Of a DNA stretch of 64,000 nucleotides, positions 1 to 30,707 are shown in pieces (the first letter of the stretch is position 1; the number at the start of each line of letters is the position of its first letter). The position numbers and the translations under genes were made by a program. Source of the stretch: Ridgeia piscesae. Taxonomy: Eukaryota > Annelida > Polychaeta > Sabellida > Siboglinidae. The stretch is taken from contig JAODUO010000584.1 in assembly GCA_025642075.2 (NCBI GenBank), forward strand, positions 62,001 to 126,000. Direction: 5' to 3'. The notes below the pieces were generated by a model. The model was not told the origin of the DNA. It saw only the letters and a program-made list of their open reading frames with translations, and ran no database searches.

Positions 1-349
1 TGTAATTAATCGTGGACTGACAGTGACTGAGATGTAGTGATCGTATTACATGTGGTCTGATAGACGAACTGTAGAGATCTGTTTGGACTGAGCAGGTGTA
101 CAGTAGCATGCAGCATCCATTGCACATCAACAGACGTACTAGGAACTGTCACGTGATGATTGATGGTACGGTCTAATAAAAGGTGATCATTCATTGTGTA
201 ACTGTGGACACAGCAACTGCAAATGTGGCGTACTTCCTGACAGCAACACAGCTTTATCATTGCACTTTGGAGGTTAAGAAATAAAGGTGGTTGGTTGACA
301 TTAGTTTTCATGCAAATAGTAATATCAGTAGACTAAAATAATGTAATAA
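1..349. other. No gene seen
   Basis: I see no convincing coding exon here. The short open frame on the minus strand has no recognisable similarity. The stretch borders the reverse-transcriptase relic that begins near 350. Confidence 0.4.
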
Positions 350-920
350 TATGTTGCGTATTGGAAAAATTGATTTGTGCATATGGTTTGCAGTAAATAA
401 ATTAACCATGAACATAACTAAAATCAGTTATATGTTATTTGGGAGTCGTATGCTCAACAAAGAAGTCAATATAGAAATGCAAAATGTTAATATCGAAAGA
501 GTACGGGTTACAAAGTTTTTGGGTGTGTTTATTGATGAACTTGTAAATGGGAAAGCTCATAAAATATGTACTATCAAAGCTTTCAAAAAGTACCGCTGTA
601 ATGTATAGATGCAGTCGTCTACTTGATAGAAATAGTAAATGTATTTTATACAATTATATCTTTTTGCCTTATTTAAATTACTTTGTGGAAATACGGGGAA
701 ACACACGACAAATACTAACATTATCTTTTCACTGCAGAAAAGAGTAATCCGAATTGTATTTGATGCAAGACGATTGGATCATACAAACAAATTTTTCCAA
801 CATGTACTAAAATTTCCAGATATAAAACTGAAAACGTTATCATTTATGTACAGAGCGTACTACAGTTATTTGCCATCAAATATTCAACGTTTGTTTACAA
901 GATGGAAAATAGCTTACTGA
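350..920 (+). pseudogene. Non-LTR retrotransposon reverse-transcriptase C-terminal relic
   Basis: Three overlapping frames together read like the region after the catalytic palm of Jockey/CR1-type reverse transcriptases. The first has an NKLTMN..K..YMLF stretch followed by TKFLGVFIDE. The second has LSKSTAVMYR and LPYLNYFVEI. The third has LQKRVIRIVF, HTNKFF and LPSNIQRLF. These motifs occur in family order, but at least two frameshifts separate them (about 560-600 and 690-750) and the catalytic aspartate box is missing upstream. It is therefore a 5'-truncated dead copy. The clade is inferred from motif style only. Confidence 0.7.
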
Positions 921-1765
921 ATGCGAGCCAGTCATGATTTATAATGACCCAGTGTCTGTGCTACTGTGCTACTGCTTTTAAATATAAATGCAAGAATCTT
1001 TTATTTAAGAAATATCTGGTTGTGGTCTTGTGGACCATCTCTCTTAACTATATTATGTGTGAAGATGGTTAATTATGTTATACTTTAACTTTGAATATGA
1101 ATTTGTAACCATTATTTAAATATGTGTCGGGGTAAATTGACACAAAAGTCACAGACCTAAAATTTACCCCTTTCCAAAAATTGTAGATAAAATTGCCTGT
1201 TTGTATATTTGTGTTGTGTTAACAATGTTCTGAGTACAATGTTCTGAGTACAATATTAACATCATACCATTGTTGTTAGTCAGCTATTCATTGTACATTG
1301 TGAGCATTTCGGATTATTTAGATAACATTTGTTGCATGTGTATTGGAGTGCTGAAGGTGTATGTTAGCTGCAGTGTCAAGTATGTGAAAGAAGGCTGTTG
1401 TTGCTATGGAAACAATCTGTGAGAGTCCAACTTGCGGGCTTGCTATAGCTTTTGGAACATTTACTATCCCTGCTTCCATGTTGGAAATAGTTCTGTTAGT
1501 GCATATTGATTTCTCTCTCCTCGATTGAACGGTCAATGTCTGGATAATTATTGCCATGCACGGGAACAACATCTGTTTTATTTTATCTGCATCTCCCGTG
1601 CTAATAACAGACATGCGGGGTCATCGCCATGGTGTGCAGCAACTTAGTGCATTCACATCATTACCATGTTGTACTGGTTGTGCACCAGAGTATGTGCACT
1701 GTCCGAAACCATGTGATCCTTGGCAAAATATTGCCCCCAAAAGTGGAAACAGTTACTGCCATTGG
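921..1765. other. Non-coding, possible tail of the retroelement relic
   Basis: I found no exon. The AT-rich sequence after the reverse-transcriptase relic may be its 3' UTR. A short direct duplication of ttctgagtacaatg lies near 1228-1255. The rest is unassigned. Confidence 0.35.
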
Positions 1766-2246
1766 ATGCCGGTGTCATATAGAATATTGACCCGGGGGTA
1801 AAGTGACCCGTGGGTCACTATTCTATGCCATAGAACTATACTATGCCATAGAAATATGACCCTCCCACCTTGTTTCATTTATCTAAGGCAGTTAGCAGAA
1901 TGTTTCCCATGAAATTGGACACAAAATAAAATACTGGTGTTGGTGCAAGTGTCAACAAATATGCCAATTGAACATTGTCAGTTTAAAAAGGAGATCTTTA
2001 ATTGGAAAACAGTATTATGGCGTAACAATAATATTATTAGTGTATCAATCAAAGTGGAATGTTGCATAAATATCAACAAAACATACTCTCAATGTGATTA
2101 CTACTCAAATACATACACAAAATAAAGATCCATAAAGAAACAAGGGGTGGGTCATTTTTCCATAGGGGGGGTCAATTTTCTATTATAGTATTTTGACCCC
2201 CGGGTCACTTTTCTACGCGGGTCAATATACTATCTGACACCGGCAT
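1766..2246. mobile_element. MITE-like element with about 30-bp terminal inverted repeats
   Basis: The left end (1766-1795) starts atgccggtgtcatatagaat and continues to ttgacccg. The right end (about 2217-2246) is its near-perfect inverse, ending atctgacaccggcat. Both ends continue inward into further matching blocks containing gggtca and gacccccgggtca. The inside encodes nothing recognisable. Size (481 bp) and structure fit a non-autonomous DNA transposon. The superfamily is not assigned because the target-site duplication is unclear. Confidence 0.7.

Positions 2247-3740
<1,494 letters not shown>

Positions 3741-3806
<66 letters not shown>
3741..3806. repeat. (TA)n microsatellite
   Basis: About 66 bases of TA, preceded by a slightly impure atatataattat start. 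Self-complementary and able to form a cruciform. Confidence 0.97.
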
Positions 3807-3808
<2 letters not shown>

Positions 3809-4575
3809 CAGAGATCTACACAAGTGTAGTTGTTGTTATTTGGTATTTGACTGCTACTCTTGGTACTTAGGTTTCGGATATACAGGAAGCCATGATCACT
3901 GTGTATACGCACTGTGTAGACTGTAACCCGACGGGTGTAAACACGCCAGGCAGCTAGCAGCATGTTTTTTCTTGTCTGATATCTAGTCGTGTTTCAGTGT
4001 GCCGTCTAAGGTTACATGTATTGTGTGTGTGTGTAGCTGAATTTACTAGTGTGGGAATTGTGGCATAGGCCAGATTTCGGGATTAACAAATGAAAGGTGG
4101 CTGTATACAAGGTAGTGTGTGGTGTTATGCGGACTGCCACAGACAGGCGGCTGGCCTTAAGTGTACTGTGGTGGCCTTGTCCATCTGCACTGATCTATTA
4201 TGCTCTTCTGTAGCTATGCCTTGCTGTGTTTACATGAGCTGTTTAATGCCAGGGGTCCAGTCACATGGCTACAGCACAGCAGGGCACCTTCGTAGTTCGT
4301 ATTGTATCCGTATGCTTGGTATAACCTCCAATGTACAAACTGACATGTTGATGTCATACACAGTGTTTGGACGTGCTGTTTCTCACACTGTATTTTATCA
4401 TGTGTGATGAGTAAGCCAGGAAGATACTAATTTAATGGATCCTTTCTTTTCGTTTTAGGGTAAATTATATTGTAGATCTAGAACTGGAATTTGTGTGGTG
4501 TTTACTGTGTAGTGTAACAGCAGTCACTGAAATGTTGGCTTTCAATTGTGTTGTGTTACACAGTACTTACTGTCT
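3807..4575. other. Non-coding, no gene recognised
   Basis: An open frame at 4090-4407 (105 codons) is Cys-rich but lacks family similarity and good splice boundaries. I treat it as chance. Confidence 0.35.
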
Positions 4576-4765
4576 TTTGGATGGGTAAATCTGGTGGGTA
4601 GATGGGTAAGAATTTCACTGCATGGACAGGTAAGAAATTTAGAAGCAAACACAGATCTTCAGAAATCATGAAATATGCTTTGAAAGTGGATAGCACGTGT
4701 CATCTTGACTGGTTTATATGTAGTATTATGTACCCGTTATCTCGGTACCTAAGAAACAATATTTG
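4576..4765 (+). repeat. Dispersed repeat family, copy 1
   Basis: The order ggatgggtaa, ggacaggtaagaa, agaaatcat, then tatgctttgaaa.tgga recurs in diverged form at about 8500-8615 and 8650-8765. This points to a dispersed repeat of unknown type with three copies here. Confidence 0.5.
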
Positions 4766-7700
4766 GACTGGCACAAGTTGTTGTGTTTGTCAGATCATTT
4801 AGTGTGGAGATAGGCCACACTTGTCGTTAACACCTGTGATACGTAATGGCCATGTCACTCTGACACTTGATTGTTGTGAGTCAGTAGTGCCTAAAACGGC
4901 ATGCTGGTCTTGCGCCCGTCAGCCGCTGAATGGCGCTTTTTTAAACGCAACGTCCGACTTGAATATTAATTACATTGTGGCTGTTTGTTGTGCCTTGGGG
5001 TCAGGTAATTACTGGTTGTCTCAAACCCATCCCTTCTGTATTGCCTCCTGCAGCAAAACCACACCCTAACTGTCACGTTTTTAACACCACAACATGTGCC
5101 AGTTGCTCGTGAAATTAGGCTAATATATCAGTCAGATAGAGAAAACTATGGGCGTTGTGTTTTGTGTGGTTATTGATGTCACTGCATTCAATTATGGTGC
5201 CAGGACTGTGTAAACATAAATTTTTTTTGAATCATACTGAACTATCACATTTTGAGTACTAGCAGCATGTTTCAGCGAGGTCTATCTAGGGAGTTCATTT
5301 ACATATTTCATTATTTTCACTTAGGTGACTTAGCAGGGAACCTGTTACACTGTAGGTGTTGTGGTTACACTGTAGCTTATGAACGCATGAATTTATTCAG
5401 AAATAAAAATCAGAAATAAAAAAATCCAGAGATGTCATTTAAGTTATGTAACAAAATGTATAATTAATGTTAACATCAAATACTATTAACATCAAGCTTA
5501 TTTGTAAAAAAAATAATGAAATGGGCCTTTAGTTATAAAACAAAATGTATAAAGTATAATTATAAAATCTATCACTTTTGCGTTGTGATTTATGGACTCA
5601 GGCAGACTGGCGATGCAGATCTGTGCATAGTAATGTTGACGTAACAGCCGTTCTATTGATCAGAGAGAGTGACACTGCTAGATTGAATAGATAGGACACG
5701 GTTTAATGTTGTGGTGTTTTATGTGGTGCAGTCAAATCATTAGTAATCTGCTGTGATAAAAATAGTATAATTGGTATTGTTTGACAGCCACAGGATGTGT
5801 GCTATTAAGGAACACATACTCTGGAGAAGTATTTATATTTACTAATACAGCTGAAGTCTTTTGGTACTAAACTCACTCGATTTTGTATAAATATTTTACT
5901 CTTTACTGGGTAGACAGCCTTCTTATTTTACACCCTGCTGGGGGCAGACAATTTTAAGATGGCAGCCATCTGTGAATTATGCTGCATGTTGCTTGTATTA
6001 AAATTTGAATAACCCGACAACCGATGCATGAAAATATATGAAATCAATTGCACTGTCTGTACATGGAATGATTGTGTGAATAAAATGTGTTATTAAAATT
6101 TATGTGTTGCAATCAATTACATTTCAGATTTTGAAGCAAACTTGAACAATTATGATGACAAAATAAATAAGCAACTTCATCATGCTACATATTAAAAAAA
6201 TTAGAACACACAACAGTGATCCTGTGGAACTATTGTTGCCATATATGTTAGTTTTATCCTAGTAAAACATTTATCCAATTTTGACGGTTAGTTTTCAAAT
6301 TATAATTGCTTTTGTAAACAACGCCAATGCGACGGAAGACAAAAATCATGCCATAATTCACAAAATGACTATCGTTTACCGATCATATTGCCGAACGGAA
6401 TGTTCTTTTCGTATGTAAAATCAACACTCAAATAACGAAGGATAGCAGACTCCTTTCACAAATAGATGCTCCCTTATCAGAAGCAATGTGACCATATTGC
6501 ATATTAATAAAATACCCTAAAATAAATAAACCAAACGAGTACAGACGGTGATCCGATCAACAAAATGGCTGCATATCGGCGAAATGAACATGCCGCCGAC
6601 GGGTCATCTTCTTTGTATCTCAACAATGAAAATTCGCACAAACAACGTAGATGGACGATAACAGGGTCTCCGTGATCGCTGTCGACATTATTCACGTTGT
6701 AAACATCGATATCCGACTCGAAATCATCGAGAAATTATCTCAATAATATCAGCCAAATGCCGCACGATGTCGAAGGTTAACTAGACGGATGCACTTCAAT
6801 GTCCTTCCAAATAAACTCATTTAATTCGCAAACAATTTTTTTCCACAAGATGGCAACAGCACATGTTTCCATGACCTACATAGAGCTTAGATCAGCAGTT
6901 TGAGCTGGCTGGTTAATGTAAAAGAAGGATGTGATCGCGGTAAACGAAAGGCCCACGAACTGTGAGTTTACTGGGCGGTTTTGGACGGTCTGTGCGTACG
7001 AGGGGTTGGGCGGTTTTGGACGGTCTGCGCAGTAAAGAGTTAAAGTCACGCGTGTCTCTGAATGGATAACTAAGTATTTATTACTGATCACTGACAGACT
7101 GCGTAATTCTAAACATTAGTGGTGTTTGCTATCATTGATAAAATCTGATTGTGCTGGTTTGGGATATTTCTCTACATTGTGTGCAGATTCGTGCATGAAT
7201 TATAAAGTAATTGGCTGTTGGACGTATTCATGGCCAGTGACAGATTTTATCCATCTGTTCCAACCACATGACGGCTGAATTTGTTTGTAGCATAGTAAGA
7301 AAAATCGACACATTCCGGTCACATTATGGCAGATTAGTCTTGCTGCACGGAATACAGATTGTTACATCTGATGACGCAGGTTGAGTCTTGAATACGCGCG
7401 TCTGTTCCAAAATAATGAACATGTCATAACGATGACTCTTTCATAGTCGATTTCATTTAGTTGATATATTCCATCAATTATCCATAGTGATGTGGCGTAT
7501 TTAGATCAGTGCTCTGTGTGTGAATAATTGCTTGTGGTAAGCACTGCTGATTAGTAGTTGAGTACTGGCTCCTATGATTTATCAGGTCATTGCTTTTATT
7601 AACCTACATGAGGCATTATTAATTTGGTAACCTATACTTTCTGGTTATGAGGTGATCGTCTTTGTTATATAGTGCAGGTGTGCATATGCACTCACGCACA

Positions 7701-8449
7701 CGCACGCATGCACACACACACATACACACATAAACACGGTGACAGTTTGACGGTGTGACGGTGGTGTTGCTTGCACATACACATATTTTGCCGGTGTGAG
7801 AGTGATGATATGTAGCATTGTGTTTGAAACTTTGAAGTGTTTAAATTATGCTGATGGCGGTAAAGTAGAGTTTGATTCAGTAAGCAGACACAATGACAGG
7901 ATGATGTCCAAAGTGGCCCAGTGACACAGCTCACACAGAGCGTTTGTTACAGCCGTCTACCACATGCTAACAGGGCCTTAGTCTACTGCTGTAACTAGTC
8001 AGGTCACTAGGCCGGAAGACAAATTTCACAGCATAAAGACATGCTGCTGTTTATTTAGTTTATTCCTGTTGCGTCTTGTGGTGGAATGCCAGTGTGCCAT
8101 CTGTTGAATGTATGTTTGTCTCATAACTTTGGGATGTTGTATATATCGTCTCGCATGTGTCAACGAACACTTGCCAGTTTCTGTCCATCCCTTAGACTGG
8201 TTTACTAATTTATGATGTATCTCGGACTCAGAGAAGACAACAGTAATTATTTACAGTTATTTACGTACATGTTCTTGATAATGCATGCTTTTCTAAAGGG
8301 CGTTTTTCATAACAAGATATTGAAGTAGTGATTAAATCTCCAGACGGCATCACCGTAGTTATTGTCATTGATGCTCCTGGTTTGTTACTCAGTAGTGTAT
8401 GTGTAACTGTACACTGGTAATAACAGGCAGAATGTTTGGTTTGTATGGC
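4766..8449. other. Non-coding region with a CpG-richer patch at about 6300-7050
   Basis: No exon could be supported. The part around 6300-7050 has more CG dinucleotides than its surroundings and holds YY1-like AAGATGG/AAAATGG motifs near 6563 and 6848. It also has a tandem 35-bp duplication containing gggcggttttggacggtctg at about 6973 and 7008. It could be a promoter or CpG-rich repeat. A frame starting ATGGCTGCATATCGG near 6565 shows no ARID similarity. Confidence 0.3.
7681..7735. repeat. Short CA/CG-rich simple sequence
   Basis: Imperfect cacgcacg/cacacaca tract of about 50 bp. Low-complexity and non-coding. Confidence 0.7.
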
Positions 8450-8770
8450 ACTGAGACCTAGCCATAGCTTTATTTATGCAGTGGCCCATTCCACCTGTCA
8501 TACGGATGGGTAAAACCTGTCGTCCACAGGTAGAAATATCACTGGTGATGGACAGGTAAAGAAGTTTTTTGAAATCATAGGTATTGTTAGTTATGCCTTG
8601 AAAATGGACATCACACCATAGCTTTATGCAGAGATCTGTCCACCGTCATTTGGACGGGTACAACTTGTTGTGGATGGTTAGAAATATGGGTGGACGGGCA
8701 AGAGATGAAGGACAAAAGTCTTCCAAAACCATAGATATTGTCAGTTATGCCTTAAATATAGTGTAAATGG
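8450..8770 (+). repeat. Dispersed repeat family, copies 2 and 3 in tandem
   Basis: Two diverged units sit head to tail. Each carries an acgggta..cctgt or acgggtacaacttg start, a tagaaata motif, gacaggtaaag or gacgggcaagag, then catagatattgtcagttatgcc. They match the copy at 4576. Confidence 0.55.
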
Positions 8771-8779
8771 TGTCTCGTG

Positions 8780-9010
8780 TGTTTGTAGTCCATATCAGGC
8801 CATAAAACACATTTACATTTCTCAGCTGGCTTAGTAGTTAACATCCCCATGTGTCCCAAAAGGTGTGTAATTTGCAAAACTTATCCTGCATAAGGCCCTA
8901 CATAACATGTGTGTTTGTAGTTTATTTCAGGTCATAAAAACTTCCCCGCTGGCTTGTGTGTGTTTGAGTTGTGTTTGAGTTAACATCCATATGTCCATCA
9001 AAAAAGGATG
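8780..9010 (+). repeat. Imperfect tandem duplication of about 110-120 bp
   Basis: The order gtcataaaa, ctggctt, gttaacatcc, atgtcc, aaaagg appears at about 8795-8865 and again at about 8930-9010. It is non-coding. Confidence 0.5.
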
Positions 9011-9221
9011 ACTGGCAATTTTGTTATCTTGCATGAAGCCCAGGACCTGGCTACATTGCCTCAATGGCAGCAAGCTCTTGCAGAACACCACAGCCTATGT
9101 GGAGCGCAGGCACAGCGGAAGTGGCCCAGTCTTACACGGGAACGCCATACCATCATGCCACCTGAAAGCTTCAAAACTCTCAAAGGACTCCCGGTTAGAC
9201 TTGGCCGATGATTGATTGCAG

Positions 9222-9436
9222 CACACAGTCGCCGGCTACCTTGTAGTCGTGAAATAGGACAGATTGGTACAGTGGAAAAAACGTGCAATCGCACCCTAAG
9301 ATCCCAACCTTCTCAGGAATCAATAGGGCAGGTCGGTAGAAGAGAAAGAGCATGTGATCACATGCTAAGATCACAACCTATTAGGATTATTAATCACACA
9401 TTGGTAGAAGAGAGAATGTGTGATGATAATATGTAA
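9222..9436 (+). repeat. Degenerate triplication of an ~80-bp unit that keeps an open frame
   Basis: The motifs aggtcggtagaagagaaagag, cctaagatcccaacct and their variants recur about every 80 bases. One + frame (9212-9436) stays open through all copies and shows repeats around TLRSQPSQESIGQ / MLRSQPIRIINHT with nearby Cys. I recognise no family. Conserved frame over three units is suggestive, but short enough to be chance. Confidence 0.45.
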
Positions 9437-9439
9437 TAA

Positions 9440-11904
9440 AGTGAGGTAATTTCTTCTCAGAAAAACAAACTCAAAGAAAAAAAATTGATAATTGATAATC
9501 AAACGATTGATCATATGTTAACATTAGTACTTGTCATCTGAACACAACTGTAGTGCAACGGTTTTGTAGCCACAGTAGGATGTATTTCCCTTTACATGGA
9601 TGACTTTTCTAGTAGTGAGGGGATCTGTCTTTTATGTGATTCAACAGTTAGAAAGACATTGCATCAAATAGCTTGGTATTTCAGCTGGAGTTGCGTAGTT
9701 GGTAGCATGTAGGTTTGTAAAGCACAGACCCAGACACTGGCAGACAGCGAGAGTCGTGCACCAACCAAGACAGTGGCTGTGTGTGGTGTTACATCAGACT
9801 CACTGCTAGTCTGCTACACAGTGGTGAAATATTGATCTCGCCTGACTAAAATGTTACTTTTTGCAGATAAAGTCTTTATGCTAACCGCGTCAATCAGTAG
9901 ACAGAAAATGATGTGTTAAAGTGAACGAGTTATGTAACCTAGAATTTTATTTGTAACGTTTAGCCTGGTTTTGGGGTTTGAAAGAGACACTGCTGAGGGT
10001 GTACATACACCAGTGGTTGTGTGTTATTGATCTAGCCCTGCACCAGCCAAGGTCAGTGGTTCATGACAAACATACAATTAGGGTCCTAATATGTGGTGAA
10101 ATCACAACTACTCGGTAGTGTAGTAATATGTAGTAATCCTTGACGTGTTGTTGGTTATGAATTCCTTTAACACATCCTTGTGTAGTCACATAGAGATAGT
10201 TGGCTGCTGTTGTGGTTGTACGTCCAGCAGTGCTACTGCATCTGTACGAGGATTATGACTCCATAGTGCTATGCATTATGTATTGTGAATTATCGCTGAT
10301 ATGTGTGGCCTGCTTTGATGTCTACATCGCTGTCAGCTTTTAAACTTCTGATCTTTTTTACACCTAAGATGCTTATAATGGATATGGACATGGTTACGTT
10401 TGAAAGTGTAATCTTATATAGAGGAAGTGTACTTGTTTCGCCGCAGAATAACAACCGTGCAGTTAGTTTGAATATTGCCCCTGGTGTGCGCGGATAGTTT
10501 TTCAGTGTGGGTTTTGGTGCATGCCGTGATTTACCATCAGGTTATTAGTGAGTACGAATTCTGTGGAAGCTGTGTGCGTACCCATTGCAGTGATATCAAG
10601 ACAAACACTTAACATGCTACCTGCAGCTGATGTCTCTTTCAAAACAGTTGCTTCATTGTGTACAAAGGATATGATTGAAAAATCCTCCCGCATACTTATT
10701 GTCAGTGTTATATTGCAGGTCAGCATTTTCTTTTATAGAACACTGTATCGTGTTATGTTGCATTATAAAAAGTTACGAATATCTAATCACAGATTTAAAA
10801 TTGGTAACTTGTCATGCCTGTCATGCTAAAAACAGATGGTGTCTCGAAGAAACTTCTCATTGTAAATGGAAACATGGTTAGATACCTAATATAAGATGTC
10901 ATGTCTGAATACATTCTTCCAGTCAGTAAATGGCAGATATGTAAAAGATATACAACTGAGCAAGATAGATTTGTTGGCTAATGTGTAATCAACATTAACT
11001 ATTTATGGATGTAAATACAGTGTTATTTCTGTTGTCATTACTGCCTGGTACTGCAGGAACACGTTCAGGCAGATTTATTTAGTTCAGTCCTGGGTATAGT
11101 TTGTTGTTGTTTATACCAAGCTTTGCGCACTATAATATTCATGTATCTGTGTTAATTGGAGCATGTCGGGATGGTAGACCAACCGTGTAAACATTGACAG
11201 TGGTGTAGAATAAAATGTTTTCCTTGTGTAGCCAGCCTATTTATCTTACCTGTTATCTCAGAAGGAATGTGCTGTATGAACTGTAAGCTATATTTAGCTA
11301 TATTCAGTTATCATTAAATTACAATTTGCTGTTTCACTATTCAGTGTGTGTTAGCTTGGGAATATTGTCCTTGAAAGGTGTGTTTCATGAGATCTCTGGC
11401 CTTGAACTGAGATAGATAAAGTACTGTTACTGATTTGTTTACCAAAAGCACTTGGCATATAAAGTCGATTGTTATGCCATGATACGTACCATATGGTGGG
11501 TAGATTTATCATTGTTTGCCAGCCTGTGTGAATATAATGATTTGTGACTCAAAACCCAGACATCATTATCATAGGCTAACTTCACTAAGTGCATCTCATA
11601 CGGCGCAGTTACAAATGTGTACATGTATGGCTCTATAGTGCGCACTACACAGCTCTACTAGCTAGAGTCATGCTCAGTATAACCTTGAAATATAGAGTTG
11701 TAATGTTTCAGGCTACAATCTACAACTGTTATTAAAAAAAATTGTAATGTTTTTTTGTAATGTGAATAACTCTGTACACAGGATGTACTCAGAACGATAC
11801 CAAATATTTTCTACGCAAATAATTGATATCGTTTTATTTGACATTGTGGATCGCATAAATGTTTCAACATTGGAATCGGAAATGAGATAATCCTCTTGCT
11901 GTAG
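9440..11904. other. Non-coding; shared 60-bp repeat with 12,220
   Basis: No exon could be supported. The block at about 10,910-10,970 (atacattcttccagtcagta, aatggcagatat, acaactgagc) recurs at about 12,222-12,280, so both are copies of an unnamed repeat. The rest is unassigned. Confidence 0.4.
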
Positions 11905-11982
11905 TTTTTAGTGGGTAGTTTTGTTACGCCATGTCACTTCAGTTCGGTGAACTCTTAATGAATACCTGGCTATATAGAGTGG

Positions 11983-12074
<92 letters not shown>

Positions 12075-12215
12075 AACAGATAGTTTTCATGTCATAACTG
12101 GTGTGTCTGAATGCTTTCCAGAGAAGTTGAAGTGTTTGAATGAATGTTCAGATGTGCCAGCAATGAAATGCTCTGAGCCATTCTAACCACTGGATTCTCA
12201 TCCTGTTGCGCTACT
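11905..12215 (+). mobile_element. Degraded copy of a tRNA-derived SINE, split by a TA array
   Basis: The parts around the TA array match the body of the clearer SINEs at 54,770 and 61,490. Matches run in order: cctggctatatagagtggtgaatat, then tgtacacaaacag, then aatgctttccagagaagt, then ctctgagcc and accactggattct. The tRNA-like head with its B box is not recognisable, so this copy is truncated at its 5' end. Confidence 0.5.
11986..12067. repeat. (TA)n microsatellite inside the SINE copy
   Basis: About 82 bases of pure TA. It sits at the ggatat..gtgtac position of the SINE consensus, suggesting growth from a short TA seed in the element. Confidence 0.95.
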
Positions 12216-12491
12216 GTAATGAATACATTCTTCCAGTCAGTAAATGGCAGATATATAAAACAAATACAACTGAGCTATGTTTTTCGACACCCAAAATATT
12301 GGCAAAGCTAATTATTGTTAACATTTTTGGACATCTGTAAAACAGTTTCATTTTGTGACGTTGTGTCAGATAATTATTTTGTGCCCTGTATGTTTTTCGG
12401 ACAGTTTATAATTAATTAATTTTTAAATGTCTGGATACAAGTGACGACAAGGTATATAAGACAGTTGACACTGTGATTGACGTTCCCGCAG

Positions 12492-29040
<16,549 letters not shown>

Positions 29041-30047
29041 CTACCAGGTGGCAGCACCTGCCAGACAGATGATACTTTGTCACAACACCATTAGTGTTAC
29101 ACAAGCACAAGTTATGTCAAGCCGCCGATTGGTGGTCGACGCCTGCGCAAGAACGGCAGAAGTACCGTGCCACTCGTGAAGTATTGCTATTACTGCCAGT
29201 CAAGACGATAAGACGTTTGTAAAGATGTAGATTTATGTAAGACATGTGGACGGATGCGCTTGCGTCCGGGTGAACAGTTCGTGACGCTGCATTGCGGTCA
29301 GCAAGTCAGACCTTCGTTGCTGGAGTTTCTCGCTAAACACTGACAGTTTGCGATGTGCTCGGCTAGATGGTGATATTTTTATATACAAGGCCGCTATCCG
29401 GGCGCGAGAGCAACGATGTATGTTTGATGTTAATGCCGTAATTGTAACATGTGCTCTGCTATTCCACATTACAAAGAAGGGGACCACAGTTTGCCATGTC
29501 GTGGCCAGTAATTGTTGGCAGAGCTGTAAAACTTGCATTTGTTGCATGCCAACTAACACATGTATGTACATTCTTGGTTTGTGTGCTGTGGATCGATTGC
29601 ACGCGGATTCGCGCACTTGCAGTTTGTGTACAGGTGTAGTTTAGAATGTGTAGCGTAACTTATTTTAACGGGATTACCGAGCACCCGTCCTACATGCTAC
29701 ATGAGTAAATATTTTCGCCTGAGAGTTATTGCAGAAACAATTCCATGTGTGGCTCAGTAAATATTTGTATAGTGCTTTTGTATGTTGCGTCGGTCATTCG
29801 TGGGAGCTGTTGTTTGGTCGTGCAGTGCGTGCCAGATACCTGCATTTCACATGCCAGCCGCGTTGGCGGAAAGTAGGAAACCAAAGAAGTTTGAATGAGT
29901 AGGTTCACGGCACAGTCTGTTTTAGTTTGGTGGCTGTCAAATATTCCTGTGCTGATATTGTTCTTTGTACACGCACACAACCCGAGACGATGGGTTGCCA
30001 TCATACATGTACATCAGAATGTAATGAAATGTGATCTTTAAAATAAA
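29041..30047 (+). other. ARID2: ARID2 3' UTR and poly(A) signal
   Basis: No reading frame continues after the stop. The first good AATAAA is at 30,042-30,047 and is followed by a T/GT-rich stretch, so I place the transcript end near 30,060-30,080. A few short frames on both strands are not supported. Confidence 0.6.
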
Positions 30048-30707
30048 TTTTATCGTCCATGTCGTCATGGTTAGATTTGGTTATGTTGTGGTGGCGTATC
30101 TGTTAATTTGTCTAGGTCATTGTTTGATGCCTTCTAGAGAACACTATATTTATAAAATAAGACTACAGTTTGTGTTATGAGAATTCGCCAGCTCGTGCAA
30201 CTCGTTTCATTGTGTGACTGTACATTTTGGCCAGAACGATAATTATTCTGTCTCCAAGTAGATTGTGCTGTCACGTTTTGTTCTTATTATCCTGATCAAC
30301 AGTAGCATTTTTTGACATCTTAGGCAATCACATACACTACGTTGCTTTAGCAATCTAGAACTGAGGCAATTGGTTGTGTATTTTGAGTTCATGATGAAAT
30401 AAATTTCGATAATATTGTGATCTGTATTAGTCAAATTATTTTAAAGTGTCTATGCTTGTATGTTCTTGAAGAGCTCCTAGAGTAATTATCTCATTGTGTA
30501 GACAATGTAATTTGTTGGCCTGTTTTGTAGACAGTATAAAATTCACAAAGCAATTATTGATATCTTTAAAATCAAATATATATAACAAGGCTTGACAAGG
30601 GCAATTACTAAACAAAACACGAATAGTTGACTGTCTATCTGTTTTTTAGCAAGGTCTAAACTTACTAAATACCTCTAATCATCTTGACGCAGTACGAAAC
30701 GATCTAT
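30048..30707. other. Non-coding intergenic sequence
   Basis: No exon or clear repeat recognised. Confidence 0.35.

Noticed and set aside
4090..4407. Cys-rich 105-codon secreted protein
   Set aside because: No signal-peptide-like start, no family match and a likely chance frame in AT-rich DNA.
6563..6680. First ARID2 exon starting ATGGCTGCATATCGG
   Set aside because: The peptide has no ARID similarity, stops within 40 codons and lacks a clear donor.
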